A DNA stretch of 64,000 bases. It comes from Polytrichum commune (taxonomy: Eukaryota; Streptophyta; Polytrichopsida; Polytrichales; Polytrichaceae). Position 1 is the stretch's first letter. Each line of letters starts with the position of its first letter. Both the position numbers and the translations under genes were made by a program. A model generated the notes under the pieces. That model had not been told where the DNA came from, searched no databases, and saw only the letters and a list, made by a program, of their open reading frames with translations. Shown here one piece after another: positions 50,981-63,540 of this stretch. The stretch spans positions 24,353,501-24,417,500 of the forward strand of contig OX485805.1 of the NCBI GenBank assembly GCA_950295325.1. The letters are read 5' to 3'.

Positions 50981-52702
50981 GTTACACTAATGATTGTGTT
51001 TAGAGTCACCAAATTTGTCTTGCTCAATAGTATTTGTAGCCGCCCATGTAGTGTCACCAACACAATGGGGTACTAGAAGCAAAGAATGAAACAATCTCTT
51101 AATGTGAACTTGAACCAACATGTGCAGAGTGGCATGTAGCGACTAGGGAGAATGACTTTCAAGTAGGTTCATCATCCCTTCTTGAGAGGGATTATTGCAT
51201 ACAAGCATATTTCTCATTCATCCAACAAAAATGCCTTGGAAAGTACGTAAGTTGTAGTTTTGTTTTTCCAATGTAATTTGACAACGAGAGCAGTTTCAAA
51301 GGCCCTGAATTAACACCACCACGACCACACATTCTACACCAACCACTAACATCAAATTGGGTGAGACCGTGAGAAGACAGACAACGCCAACCACTCATGT
51401 TGGAGTGAACGAGGGACACTTCACCTTGTTGGCAGCCTTGAGCTCATGTATATGAACCCGAAACACATCCAAATCACTTGACTCGTGGGAAGGTGGGGGA
51501 GGGAGAGCCTTGCTTTTTAGCGACAATGAGAATGAAAACGTGTGAACAACTCTATATACTTTGTAAAATTACAACATGTAAACAAACGACATGAAGTTAG
51601 AGTGTTCCATAATGATAGTGTGTGGAGGTGCTCTTATTAGTGTACTTGGACACACTTCATATGAATCTACCCACAAATATGTAAGGGAGGCGTGTGGTTA
51701 ACATGGATGGATGAGATGTATATTCGTATGCAACGAAAATCCTCTCATTGTCACCACTTCACTTATATACTTCAAGAATGAGAGGTGATTATGTGCATAC
51801 ATATAAGAAAGATTCATCATTCGCACTTTAGCCTTGTGGCCACCGAAGCATTCACTTTTGTCATGATGTGGATCCCTTGTTTATTTTTCTCTCACTAAAC
51901 AAAACTTACGGCATGGAGAGGGATGCCTAGGGCTAATGAGTCGAGTGTTCCGATAGAGGACCCACACAAAAGAGTTATTGGAAACGGGAGTTTCAAGCTT
52001 TGGTCGTTATCATTGTGCTCAACAATGGAACTTACAAGGTTTGTACCATTACGCAAATTCACATGCAAAAGTGTTGGATATTAGGGAAAGTGGCATGTGT
52101 GTCATGATCGCATTGGTTGGGAAAGAGTGACTCGTACCTATAAAGCATGATATTCTTTGAAAGGTTAATGACGCATGGGTACCACTAAGTTAGAAGTTCG
52201 GGTAGGTAGGCCATCTCCATCAACAACAAACAAAAGTGTATTGACATAAGGCACCGTAAGCGGGCCTTTATTGTAAATGGGACACTTTTTAGCTATGCAC
52301 CCACTTCTTGTACGATATGATTCGTGATACACACGATTACCTAGTGTGAGACGAGGAGCAAGTTCAAATCGTGCTCATAACCATTGTCCTTGTGATTTTT
52401 GGTGTTCACATGAATATTGCACTCAATGTCAAATTGAAGAGTATACAATCATATAGGTTCTTCCATTATGCTAACTATGGAGACCATAATGGTTGATGAA
52501 TTTGGAGTATGTAATCTAATCTCTTGTAAATAACATGTTTTTGTTTTAATGTTCGTTTTAGATCTACACTTAATCACATACCACTTGAATATAGGTGTTT
52601 GTTTAAGTCAAGTAATCAAATTAGGCCTACTTATCTTTAGAAAGTACAAACTTGGAAAAAATGAAAGAATTAAAACATTAAGTTGTAATATCAAGAGAAT
52701 AA
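50981..52702. other. gene-free region with old repeat fragments
   Basis: Near 50986-51060 a block with TAGAGTCACCAAAT and GTAGTGTCACCAA resembles the MITE fragment starting at 36050. Near 52280-52330 an inverted fragment of the 18413-type repeat occurs. No coding sequence is recognised. Confidence 0.4.
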
Positions 52703-53621
52703 GGGCCACTTCACACACGAGCCAAGAGTCATGACCATGAACTTGTGAGAGCCCAAAAGAAAGTGTCCAAAGGCCGTCCCCTGACACACCTCCAAAATCA
52801 TGTAGTGTGGTCACGGACCTTCAAGTGTAGTGTGAAGCCATATGTGACCAGGCCCTCAACCAAATGCTATTTCCACGGGTAGATCACTCCATTGTCAAGT
52901 TGAACACCATGTGCGACCAAAAAAAATCTTCTTTTGGTAAGTTGCACCACCAAAATGGGTCAAAATTTTATCAATTTTTTTTCATGAGTAGATATACACA
53001 GTACCTATGACATAGGTAAAAGTGGTAACTAAATTTGATGATTTTTTTTTCATAAAACATACCGTTTCTAACTAGAATGACACATAATTGAACTAAAACA
53101 TTTAAAAAAAATAAAGATGACTAAAATTATAAAAAAATTATAAAAAAGCTACTATCAATGGTTATGTATATGTAGAAAAAATATCATAAATTTTAAAATT
53201 ATATATGGCATGTAATATAGGGGTAGCAAACTTTGTCCGCACGTGGTGTCAACTTGACAATGAAGTGACCTCCCCGTGGCTATTTCAATGAACTTCTATT
53301 CATGCGGGTCCTCACACATGTTAAAATAGAATAAATCAATGGTTGTGAACGTTCGGAGTGGCATGGTCTCTCAACAATTTTGTGTTAGGCCTACCTCCAA
53401 GAGATGGTTTTTGAAAATAATCCAAGTAACCACGAAACATGATCCATTTGATGCCATGTAGGAATCCATGTAGACTTTACATCCATCTTGCATTCACACA
53501 CTCCGTTGGTCCCTCAACCGTAGTGTGAAGCTCGAACTTGGACCGGCTCCGCCTTTTCCACCAATGAGAGTGCTTGGAGTGTAATGGTCACGGGCTCTCA
53601 GTCTCACGTGTGAAGTGGCCC
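52703..53621. mobile_element. Tourist-like MITE carrying a nested insertion
   Basis: It starts GGGCCACTTCACACACGAGC and ends ACGTGTGAAGTGGCCC, with TAA at 52700-52702 and 53622-53624. Apart from the nested element (52873-53279) it is collinear with 45490-45985. Confidence 0.85.
52873..53279. mobile_element. nested TIR element inside the 52703 MITE
   Basis: The left end CCACGGGTAGATCACTCCAT (then TGTCAAGTTGAACACCA) and the inverted right end CCACGGGGAGGTCACTTCAT (then TGTCAAGTTGACACCA) form inverted repeats of about 45 bp. CTATTT stands on both sides as a likely target duplication. The relative at 45490 lacks this segment, giving a natural empty site. The interior is A/T-rich without coding sequence. 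Confidence 0.85.
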
Positions 53622-53624
53622 TAA

Positions 53625-54019
53625 ATCACTGAATTCGGTAAATCCATCTAAAGTTCACCTTGGTAGATAATTTTAACTTCATTGAAAGTTCACTAACTCG
53701 TAAATAAGATTCGATATGTGGATGCATGCACCTGTGCACTCGTCTAACACAATGACAAAAGGATAATTTGACTTTACTAACTTGCTTTGAAATATCAACC
53801 CAACTTTGAGGATGAGGTTGGCTTGCCCATGTGACTTGTGACCAAATCATTGCAAGGAAAAAACAAAACAAAAGAAGAAAGAACTTGCTTACATTTGACA
53901 TGAAGAAAGGGTACCGAATCATTGCACTCTCGTGCACCCTCTATTCATGGCAAGTCATCAATACAATATGTACGCAATTATGTATTTAAATCATGAGTGA
54001 TGATCACCTATATATGTGC
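53625..54019. other. gene-free stretch
   Basis: Nothing recognisable on either strand; a minus-strand open frame over 53626-53937 has no known motif. Confidence 0.35.
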
Positions 54020-54022
54020 TTA

Positions 54023-54412
54023 GAGCAAGCCCAGTCGTTCCTGGATCTGCATCTGCATCCGGGAATGAAAAGTGGCCTCCATCCATAATGCAGAACCTAA
54101 GACCTAGGCAAAACTGCCACTCATTCTACCTTACTACCAAAGAATTTCCTCTAAAATGATTTTTAGTTTTCTGCGGCCCTACCATATTGAGTTGTCTTTA
54201 GTTAAAAGCCGCCATGAAGTTGTTTGTCCTTAGATGATAGCAGGCTCCCTGCATATCTCGCCGTAATGTAGGGAGTTCTGCACTTCTTGTATTACTTTAC
54301 ATCCAATTTTAGGGTATAGCAGGGTGACTGGGCCAGTATCTTGCATTTGCATCCGCATCACGGATGAGAAAACGCAGATGCAGATGAAGGTGCAGGGTCA
54401 CTGGGCTTGCCC
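54023..54412. mobile_element. Tourist-like MITE with TTA duplication
   Basis: GAGCAAGCCCAGT at the left is mirrored by ACTGGGCTTGCCC at the right, flanked by TTA (54020-54022, 54413-54415). GCATCTGCATCCG and GCATTTGCATCCGCATC motifs recur within. It carries no coding sequence; 390 bp. Confidence 0.85.
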
Positions 54413-54415
54413 TTA

Positions 54416-57400
54416 ATCCTTGAAGAAACATGGGGTCTTATATGTACAGCCATATATATAATTTATACAAGCTTCACTAGTTTGTAAATCGTATATAATA
54501 TATTTATGTTTTGAAATCTTATCACATACATTGTCTTCTATCAAGGAGAGAATAAACGTATGTTCATAATGGACATTGATGATCAAAATACAACATATGT
54601 GTTTACATCCAAGGGGCACCTAGACTGCATGTTTGAACTTGAAACTCCAACAACATAAAAGTGTTTAACTCAGTCAATTAATGCATTGGAAAAACAAGTG
54701 GATTTTATATCAGATCCCTTTGACATGATTCGTTAAAAATGGAGTTTAACTACATTCTTTTTTGGTTGAAAGAATGTTTGGACCTCTTAGACGTTAAGGG
54801 GTTAACCTTTAAAGGTCAAAAGATGCGTTTTTGAGAATTGAGATGCCTTAGAATGAAAGGCATTCAAGGCTCAAATGTGACTTACTCAAAAACAAAAGTT
54901 AATTACCATCCATGGAAAGTTTGCATTCCATATGGTTAACAACTAAACTAGCATGACCTCGACATGCTAGCAAAGTAATGGACATATAAGGCATTGATCA
55001 CAAGTAATCATAAATGTTTCACATTGAGGTGATATGTGATGAAATTGTGATCCAACACTCAAACCGACCTTGTGTCCTAGATATGTTCATAACTACCACT
55101 TACGTTCACATAAGTATGACAACTTGCAAGAGCTTCTTGAGGATTTCATAAGGACAAGGATTGTTAACGAAATTATAATGAATCCAAGAGTCCCACTACG
55201 ATCGCATGATATATATGCATCACGGCCCCGTGTTGTGAATGGTCAATGCTAAAGCTCAACTAACTAAGCATTGGGTGAGCATATTCTTCTCCTTGTTGTG
55301 TGAAAAACATTGACGTTTTATGATTTCCCCCATTCTAGGTATATCTCGTTGGGATTACAAACCTCGATGGTTGGCAAATGGAACGTTGTGCACCGATGTT
55401 GAAAATGGTGAAGAATGTTTTCTTCTATATATATCGGAAACAATAGTGGAGAGATTACATCGATTTATTAATCAATTGTTGGGTAATGACGACTCGATCT
55501 TGGGATGCAACCCAAAAACCAAACTATAGATATTTACTCCACCCCAACTCCAATGATGCAACATTGCATTGACTCAAGCAAGTGGGAACAATGTGTTTAT
55601 TGAATGAGTGGACTTGTATTATAGGACAAGAGAGTGGCCACAAACACTTTGACACGTCCCTAAACTAGAGATGAAGTGAGAAACACGAGGGCCATATACA
55701 CAACATTATTATTGATAGCTTGCTTTGCAAACAATATTATCGAATTATAGTCACAACCACAAATCATGGTAAGATTGTCTATTGCATTGTATAGTATTTA
55801 GTGTCACCTACCATAATACCAAGAAGGTCTTGATCCAAATTGCATTATTTCCATAATTCCCATAATGTTCCATATATATGTTTTGTAGCAATGCATTTTT
55901 AGATGTATTCTTTTTCTCCAAATAAACTATAATTTGTGGATGTGAATTATGGTTTAACCCTTCATTGTCACGTGAGCTCCACATGATCATTCTCAAAAAG
56001 AGGAGCTATTATGGAGCCATGTCATATCTTCATCTAGGGTTCACACTCGGCATGGATCTTCCTTCTTGTTTCAAGAATACGTAGGTCCATGTCTTGTTTA
56101 ATTACGTTTTGATTTGCAGGAGACAAATGTTCCAAAGTGATTTTGCAATTCGTAAAAGGTCACTAATTGGCATGCAAACTCATTAGGAGACATATCATCA
56201 TTTGGTCAATGAACTTTGACCACCTCTAGAATAGACATCTGAAGTCCAAACTTGAAAAATAGTAATCCTCACATAAAATGTTTCTAATACACGTGTGAGT
56301 ATTTATATTATTATTGAGGGTCCTCATCCATCCCATTGATTTTTTCAAAAAAAAACATTAAATTTAAAAGAAAAAGATTTCCACTAGTTGTTCCAACTCA
56401 AGAACTTGGACTTAGCGACAATTGGGTCTTCTTGAATTTTGTTAAATTGAAGGAATTTTTCTTCCCAAATCTTACAAATGGAGTTGGTTCCACATACAAA
56501 TGGTTGATCATAAGATAAATTATGTTGGTGAAGGTGGTCTGAATTGCCCTCGACATCAAAGGTGATACGCAAGTTCCAAGTTCATCATAATGAACCATGA
56601 AGCAATAAAGGGTAATGTCAACGAGCACAATCACAACATGTCTACATGGCATAAAGGCACAAGTAGGAAAAAGAACAAATAACTTCCCACACCTCCATAT
56701 GACATCTTGAGGCCCTTAATATGTCTCTCGGATGGCTAGATCTTTAACTTGGTCAAGTGAGAACTGAGAATTGATTCACACTAGAGCTTGAGGACCTGAA
56801 AACCAAAGAAATTCGAATGGATAAAAAAACTATATGATGTCCTACATGGGAGCAAGTAGATAATGTTTCATGTTCTACCATATATTACATTAGGCTCATC
56901 AAAAAGAGGTGAATCTAACGCTAAACTAGAGGCAATGACAACCAATGAAATTTATATCAACTCCTACATATATTATGTTAATTATTATTTAAGAATCTTA
57001 AAAATATGTTGTGATTCTTTGACATGGTCCACTTTCACTTTACTCCAAGCATGAGGGCCCATCAATTGCAAAACTAAATTCCTATTTCTCACAATACCAC
57101 CTTTGGATTAGTTCCAATGGCCCATAGATTTTTACATGGTCACCACTCTTGGTCTATATGTAAAGCAACCTTGAGCATGAAGCCTTTTGTGACAAGTATA
57201 TTTTGTCTGAAATATTAGGCTTCCAAATTCTACTGAATTGGATTTTGATGAGAATATACAAAATTACAAGCCAAATCAATTCACCGTATCTCCCCCCCCC
57301 CCCCCTTCCCTTGCCCACAATCATGGACATTGTGAGGCCACCGCTCGTGTTGCCCGGCCTGAACAAGACCTGAGGGGGGGGGGGGGGGGAGAGAACCTAT

Positions 57401-59465
57401 GATTGTTGGGTAGAGGTTAAATCCATATGGGAAAATTTAGTCAATCACTTGCATAAAGAATAAAGTTGATGTGCTACATTTCATTCCAAATCCCGATATG
57501 CACTCTTCCGTGATAGGCATCTAGTACATAAATGGACTTGGTCAACTCTGGATGCCTCGACCTTAGCTCTACCAAAATTTCAATTGACCCCTCTTACTGT
57601 ATAAAACCTTGGATCATGTGTGCAACGTTTGCTTCTACATCATCATTAATGTGACCTAATAATGTTCGATGATTGTGGAGATCATTATGTCGGACATAGC
57701 TTTTGATGTGTTCAACAACCCATTTTGCAACATTGAGAAACGGAGTATTTGATGACAAATGGAAGTAGATGTGCCCATCATCTTCAAAAGCTTCTTGTAT
57801 TTCATGAAAACGGTTTGGAAGATTCATGAGGTTGCTAGAGGTAAAGGTCCACTATCATGAAATTGAGATGTGCCACATCTCAAGTTGGTATAAAAGATTC
57901 ATGAACTCATTTAGAAAGTTTGTGAAAATTGGTACAATATTCTGGTAACATTTGGTTGGAAGATTCATGAACTAGCTTGGAACCTTCTTGAAATGGAGTT
58001 TGCACTTTTGTAAAGTCAACTCTTGCAATTCACAACTCTTGAGAGGCTCCCTTTCTCCATGATCCAAGTTGAAAGGTAGTTTGCTTTTTCTTACGATAAT
58101 GAATTCACTCCAATTCTTTTTTACTTTTTATAAAAAAGATCATAAAGATTGTCCATCAAAAACTTGTCAACACTTGCAACTTCTACGTTAAGACCAAATG
58201 GTATATCCAAAGACTTTGTGAACTGAAAAGTGGAAATGACTATGTGAGTGTGCAATTATGTTGCCTTCACGAAGAAGTTGCCTCTCTATCCATGCAAATC
58301 ACCTTGGGTCAAAACCAAATCACTTTAAAAATAAATAAATAAAAAACTTTGTTCATTCCTCTATATAGCAACCTCAATTCAAAAAAATCAAGTGTTTTGT
58401 CATTATGGTAATAAATATGCAAAATAGTGTGAAATCGTGATAAATTAGTGTGACCTAAATGCATATATGGACATAGTTGGTTAGGCATTACGGTTACATT
58501 CTTTTGTCCCTTGCCGCCATGTTTTGGTAGAGTTGTTGGTTTATTGCCATCGAGGCAAGTGCCTTTGGTTCACGAAGACTCTTTGTAGGTAATCCATCAA
58601 GATCGTGTGAATCTCTACGACCCAATGTTAGCTTGGGCTCCTTCTTGCCCATCTCCCAATCCCAACATGAGATCATTGAGGTGTTTTGCCAGTGGTTTCT
58701 TACATACCTATCCATGACAAATTGCCATTTGACTCTAATAATAATAATAATAATTTAAGTTACAAAGTCATCAATATGATGCAAAAATTACAAGAGGTAA
58801 AAGTGAAGATAATATTTCTCTTTAAATGATCACATGGGCCATCCTAATTACAACTCTGCACAAAGTAGCTCAAAGAGGGAGCATTTACTCCAAAATTTGG
58901 TATGCGTTCGAAAGAACTCTCTAAAATAAAAGCTCGTTAGCTTGTTGTGCGTCAAAGCTTACTTGATTTCAAAATTTGGATGAAACTCCTTCCACCTCCT
59001 CTTCCCATTCCAAATTAATTGAGATTTTTTTTCTATGAATGGATTAGCTCTCAAACTCACCAAGAGTTTGGTCACAATAACTCTTAACATACTTTGAGCA
59101 CATAGTCCAACTATCTCATTGTATAACTTACACGTGACTTTTAAAGCATGAAACCTTCCCAAATACCCTCCAAATATAGGTGCCATATTAAGAAGAGTGA
59201 CCACACAAGCCTCACATAGCCAAATACACAACTTTCAAAGATAGAATTTGTTGGGCTTCAAATCGTAGATTCGATTCCATTCCATGGATTGAATTGTGAA
59301 CTTCAAAAGTCCAAGGCACCTTGAAATTTTGGCCGAAACAACACGTGGAGTGAAATTCACTCTAACTTGGCCACATTATTGTGGACTTGAGGTTGGAACC
59401 GTGCCATTGACCCGGCATGTGTAGGACCCCGTGAACCATGTTGCTTTTTACATGATATAAGGAAG
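54416..59465. other. 5-kb region without recognisable genes
   Basis: Open frames such as 55070-55252 and 55320-55529 have no known domain and look like chance. Repeat traces are present: TAGTATTTAGTGTCACC near 55790, a decayed relative of the 50411 MITE near 57020-57175, a fragment like the 34516 MITE at about 58245-58470, and a TAA microsatellite at about 58736-58755. No RNA gene was seen. Confidence 0.4.
57292..57389. repeat. C14 tract and G16 tract facing each other
   Basis: Fourteen C (57292-57305) and sixteen G (57374-57389) are separated by 68 bp of ordinary sequence. The tracts can pair as a hairpin stem or form G-quadruplexes on both strands. Confidence 0.9.
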
Positions 59466-60720
59466 AGGTGCTTAAAGCAACCATTTAAGCTATTGCACAT
59501 ACATATGCCTATTTGGTTGATATAAAAATATACATATATTCATGTCACCTTTGGGCTAAACATAGGTAGAAACGGCAACTAAGACTTTTAGACAAAGTTG
59601 AAAATTCGAAGTCAAAACCACTACACAAAATATGGTATTTAGTGTGACTTACTGTTCGGGGTTACATGTTCCTGTATCTTTTTGCTATTAATGTACTTTT
59701 TTTGTTACCAAGTAGAGGTGTTAATGTTGTATAGTGTCCAAACAACCAATTCGACCATGGCTGGTGAAAAATGAGATGCACAGTAAACAATTATAGCGTT
59801 GCGTAATTCCAAATAGTAAGTCACACTGAATATCATATTTCGTGTAGCTTCCTTAAATTGATTCCTAGGTCCTGTGTATGACAACCTTGCGTATGACGAG
59901 GACTCCATCTTCATTGCCTAGAACTGACACAACATAGTTGGTTACTAGAACCAAGTTAGATCAAAGCCCAACTAGTAAGAGTGCGCAAAGCCACATGGCC
60001 ACCTCTACTATCCCATCCAGTCTGGTTGCAAAACCACCACCTTGCATCTTGGGTACTGACCCACTTGATGCCTAGAACTAACCCCCTTTGTGATTACCTC
60101 TTTGGCTTTGTGAATAGAATGGTTAGAATAGGCATTGTCAAGCCACCCTAAACCCACCTTGAATTGACCCAAGATAAAGTAGAGCTCATTACCTACCCTA
60201 CATGGAGATAGTGGAGGTTGGTATGAGGTGGTGCCACTAACAACACCTAAACCCGTCCCTCTGTGCGCTTGGGCAATATTTTTTCACGGGGAACGGTTCA
60301 AGGTAGCAGAGTGTTGGTGATTGGGAGGCATTTGTAGGTGTTGCTTTTGGGCGGGGTGTTGTTTTAGCACCTTCTACCTTATCAAAGGTTTCATTATCTT
60401 CCCCTAAAGTAGATCCTGAAGTTTACAACCATGGTTTTTATTTTAATTTAACTTATTTAGCTTTGCCATGTGGGAAGATACCTAAGGTAGAGGGTGCTAA
60501 AACCATCACCCCACCCAAAACCGACACCTATAAACATCTCCCAATCCCCAACAGTCTACTGCCTTGAACCATTCCCCATGGAAAAGGAATGCCCTGGGTC
60601 CACAAAGTGGCATGTTCAGGTGCCATTAGTGGCACCACCTCATACCGGCCTCCACTACCTTCATGTAGGGTAGGTAATGAGCTCCACTCTATATTGGGTC
60701 TATTCAAGGTGGGTTTAGGG

Positions 60721-61539
60721 AATGCCTCCTAAAATATGGCATTATATTTTTAGACGTCACATTTAGATAATACAAGGTTTCTTGGACGCCGAAAATAAGA
60801 AGTGAATGTTTTGTCCAGAAACGCTACGCAGACATGTCATTGGAATTGTTCTCTGTTATGACACTACCGTCAATGACTAGGTGTCCATAGAGTCGTAGAC
60901 CCAACCTCATTGTCGATGACGCCTAGTGATGTTGTTCCAGCTTGTTGAGATGGCACCATGCGATTTTATTGATTTGGTTCTCGATCCATATCGAAGTCAA
61001 TTGGCAAAGTTTTGGCCCGATGAGAAGATCGACCTCATTGAACGACGTCAACTAGAACTCTTCAATGCTTACAAGAGGGAACCCGGCTTCAAGATCCTCA
61101 TTGATAAGCAGGATCATACAACGTTCTTCAATACATGATGGGATAATCTGAAGGGACGATTTGAGCATTTGCGAATGTTTTGCGGTGATTTGGCAAATGC
61201 TTTCGCCAACACAACAAGCGTTGAGTTGAATTTTAGCATTCTGAAATGGGAAAAAAAATTGACTTTCGACAATCAATGATGAACATGACGTTGGAGGGCA
61301 TCTTTCAGGTCAAATAGCGTCATGTTGTGATGGGAATTCTTGTTCCGATTGGGTTCGATGATGGCGATGGGGTCCAATAAAACAAACAACTGACACTTTT
61401 ACAACGTACGTCATGAAATGTGTTTAAATTTGAGGCAATTTGCCGTTTTTTTAATATATTGCCCATTTTGAAGATTTTTAGATGTTAAATTTAAGCTAAA
61501 AGCAGTAAAATTAGCGTTTTCCAGATCTTAGGAGGCCTG
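60721..61539. mobile_element. hAT element nested in the foldback, 8-bp target duplication
   Basis: GTTTAGGG stands at 60713-60720 and 61540-61547. The ends AATGCCTCCTAAAAT and (inverted) CAGGCCTCCTAAGAT match at 12 of 15 positions. The foldback's left arm has the uninterrupted sequence CACCCTAAACCC, showing the empty site. The 819-bp element keeps part of a transposase on the plus strand. Confidence 0.88.
60926..61312 (+). pseudogene. hAT-like transposase C-terminal fragment
   Basis: An open frame (60926-61138, FIDLVLDPYRSQLAKFWPDE, RRQLELFNAYKREPG) continues beyond a stop as WDNLKGRFEHLRMFCGDLAN and TTSVELNFSILKWEKK. After a frameshift in an A run near 61255 it reads DFRQSMMNMTLEGIFQVK. The TTSVE-FSILKWEK...LEGI pattern is the C-terminal signature of a hAT-type transposase group in plants and oomycetes. 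One stop and one frameshift make it inactive. Confidence 0.7.
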
Positions 61540-61942
61540 GTTTAGGGTGGCTTGACAGTGCCTATTCTAGGCATTTTGTTCATGGGGGGGGGGAAGGGGG
61601 AGGTGGCCGTAGCCATTTTATTCATAAAGCCAAGGAGGTAGGCCCACAAATTACAAAGGGGGGTTGGTTACAATATAGGCACAAAAGGGGTTAGTTCTGG
61701 GCATAAAGTGGGTTGGTATCCAAAATGCAAGGGGTCGATACCCGGATGAAAGGTGGCAGTTTTGCATACAAACCGGATGGGATCATGGAGGTGGCCATGT
61801 GGCTTTGCACTATTATTAGTTTGGCTTTGATCTAGCTTGGGTCTAGTAACTATGTTGGGTCGGTTCTAGGCAATGAAGGTGGGATCCTCATTATATGCAA
61901 GGTCATCATGCACACGGCCTAAGGATCAATCTAAGGAAGGTG

Positions 61943-62263
61943 CACTAAATAGGATATTTAGTGTTTGATACACTAAATATGACCGCATACACTAAATGTC
62001 AATAACCGTATGAAAGTAAGTAACATTAAATGTAAACTCAAACACTAAATATCATTTAGGGTAATATGTGGAAGTTACATGTTTGCATTTAGTGTTGGTA
62101 AGGATATGAAAAAAATGATTTAATGAGGGAGGTGGGAGTAAGAAAGGTAGCAACACATTTATGTCTAACACTAATCGTCAAGGAATTGAAAATTAGTGTT
62201 GAGCAGGGTAGGGTGCTAACAACACTAAATAGAATCAAACACTAAATATCCTATTTATTGTAG
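61943..62263. mobile_element. CACTAAATA-type MITE nested in the foldback right arm
   Basis: The ends CACTAAATAGGATATTTAGT and CACTAAATATCCTATTTATT are each themselves near-palindromes. The interior is closely related to 33956-34249. There is no coding sequence. Confidence 0.7.
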
Positions 62264-62430
62264 TGGTTTTGACTTTAAATATTCATCGAATATTCAGATA
62301 AGGATATTTAAAGAATAAATTATACCTACGTTCAACCGAAAGGCTAATATGAATATATAATGTTATATCAACCAAATAGACATCATGTATGTGCAATAGC
62401 TTAAATTGTTGGTTCAAGCACCCTGTACTT

Positions 62431-62708
62431 AAGGGTGGTCTCTAAAATGAACCAAAGTTTAGCAACCAACCATAATTGGCCACATATGGTGTTAGTAACT
62501 TGCTCTTCAAGTGAAATATAGTCAAAAGAGGTTATTGATGTAGTCAAGTGGTCTCTGAATGAACCAAAGTTTGGTCTTGGTCGGACAACCAACCATAATT
62601 AGCCACATGTGCAAGATAATACCAGGGCATAGCACTCTTGTGACTAGTTGCTTGGATTTTTTCCATTTCTCATAAGTAGTGCAGTATGCAATCTACTCAA
62701 GAGAGAAG
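62431..62708. other. short gene-free stretch with a direct repeat
   Basis: GTGGTCTCT-AA-TGAACCAAAGTTT recurs at about 62437 and 62549, each followed by ACCAACCATAATT(G/A)GCCAC. No gene is seen. Confidence 0.5.
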
Positions 62709-63061
62709 TACACTAAATATGATACTAAATGGCATATAGTATTTAGTGTCACTATGGTGACTTTTTGGATGACACTTCTTATAAATTATTTAACAAAAAT
62801 TGACATGGATGATGGATGAGTTCACCCATTGCTCAAAACCCTACCTTCTTACTCAAAACCAAAGTGATTTCGATGGAAAAATCACTTGGTGAGTGACAAT
62901 AATTGCAACACTATAAATCTATAATCCTCCCAAAGTTTTACAAGGAATGACCAAAAAATGTTGGGTTAACATTTAGTGTTGGTGACACTATATCGCGGTT
63001 TACAATCAGTATCGAGCAAGACAACTAGAATCAGTGGCACCAAACATCACATTTAGTGTAG
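62709..63061. mobile_element. CACTAAATA-type MITE
   Basis: It starts ACACTAAATATGATACTAAA and ends AACATCACATTTAGTGT, with further TAGTGTCAC motifs near 62745 and 62975. There is no coding capacity. The exact borders are approximate. Confidence 0.55.
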
Positions 63062-63403
63062 CTATTTACATCCACAATATTGGATAAAGGATGGAAACAT
63101 ATGGATGGAAATGCAGGTGTTCATCCCTTTTAGGTACTTTCGTCCAAAAGAGAGCGAGGCCTTTCCATAGTTGGGAAGATTTCAATGATTATGTTTGTTC
63201 AAAAAAAGGAGGGGGGCATATAGTTGAGTATTCCTTCCTCACAAAATATATATAGCATTTTGAGCAATAAATACTCCCGCCCCACCCCACCCCAAAAATC
63301 CATTGTTCGCAACTCATAAACTTTCAAAGATCACTTTTCATTGGTTGAAACTCGTCAAATTCATTCATGAAAGGGGGACTCTTTCAAAACCTCGCACCTT
63401 TGG

Positions 63404-63540
63404 CACATGAATTTGATCATAATTTGACACATGAATTCGATCATAATTTGCCACATGAATACGATCATAATTTGCCACATGAATATGATCATAATTTGAC
63501 ACATGAATATGATCATAATTTGCCACATGCACACGATTAA
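63404..63540 (+). repeat. 24-bp minisatellite, five full units plus a partial one
   Basis: Units start at 63404, 63428, 63452, 63476 and 63500, with consensus CACATGAATNNGATCATAAT plus TTG(A/C). A diverged sixth unit begins at 63524. Because the unit is a multiple of three, the minus strand shows an 8-residue repeat (HVANYDHI-like), which is a by-product rather than evidence for a gene. Confidence 0.93.

Larger units (their letters stand above)
59466..62430. mobile_element. foldback element with roughly 0.9-1.1-kb inverted arms
   Basis: The left arm (about 59466-60382) and right arm (about 60482-62430, after subtracting two inserts) are inverted copies: the outer blocks GCTATTGCACATAC/GTATGTGCAATAGC, then GAAGTCAAAACCACTACA, GCCACATGGCCACCTC, GGGTACTGACCCAC, AAGCCACCCTAAACCC and the inner GGTGCTAAAAC/GTTTTAGCACC. 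A spacer of about 100 bp lies between. The right arm is expanded by the hAT element at 60721 and the MITE at 61943; the left arm holds a CACTAAATA-type insert at about 59637-59846. No transposase is encoded. Confidence 0.8.

Noticed and set aside
55070-55529. Two neighbouring plus-strand frames as an exon pair
   Set aside because: No domain or convincing splice sites join them, and their composition is like the surrounding non-coding DNA.
63404-63540. Possible CRISPR-like array
   Set aside because: The 24-bp units are contiguous with no unique spacers, and this is plant nuclear DNA; it is a minisatellite.
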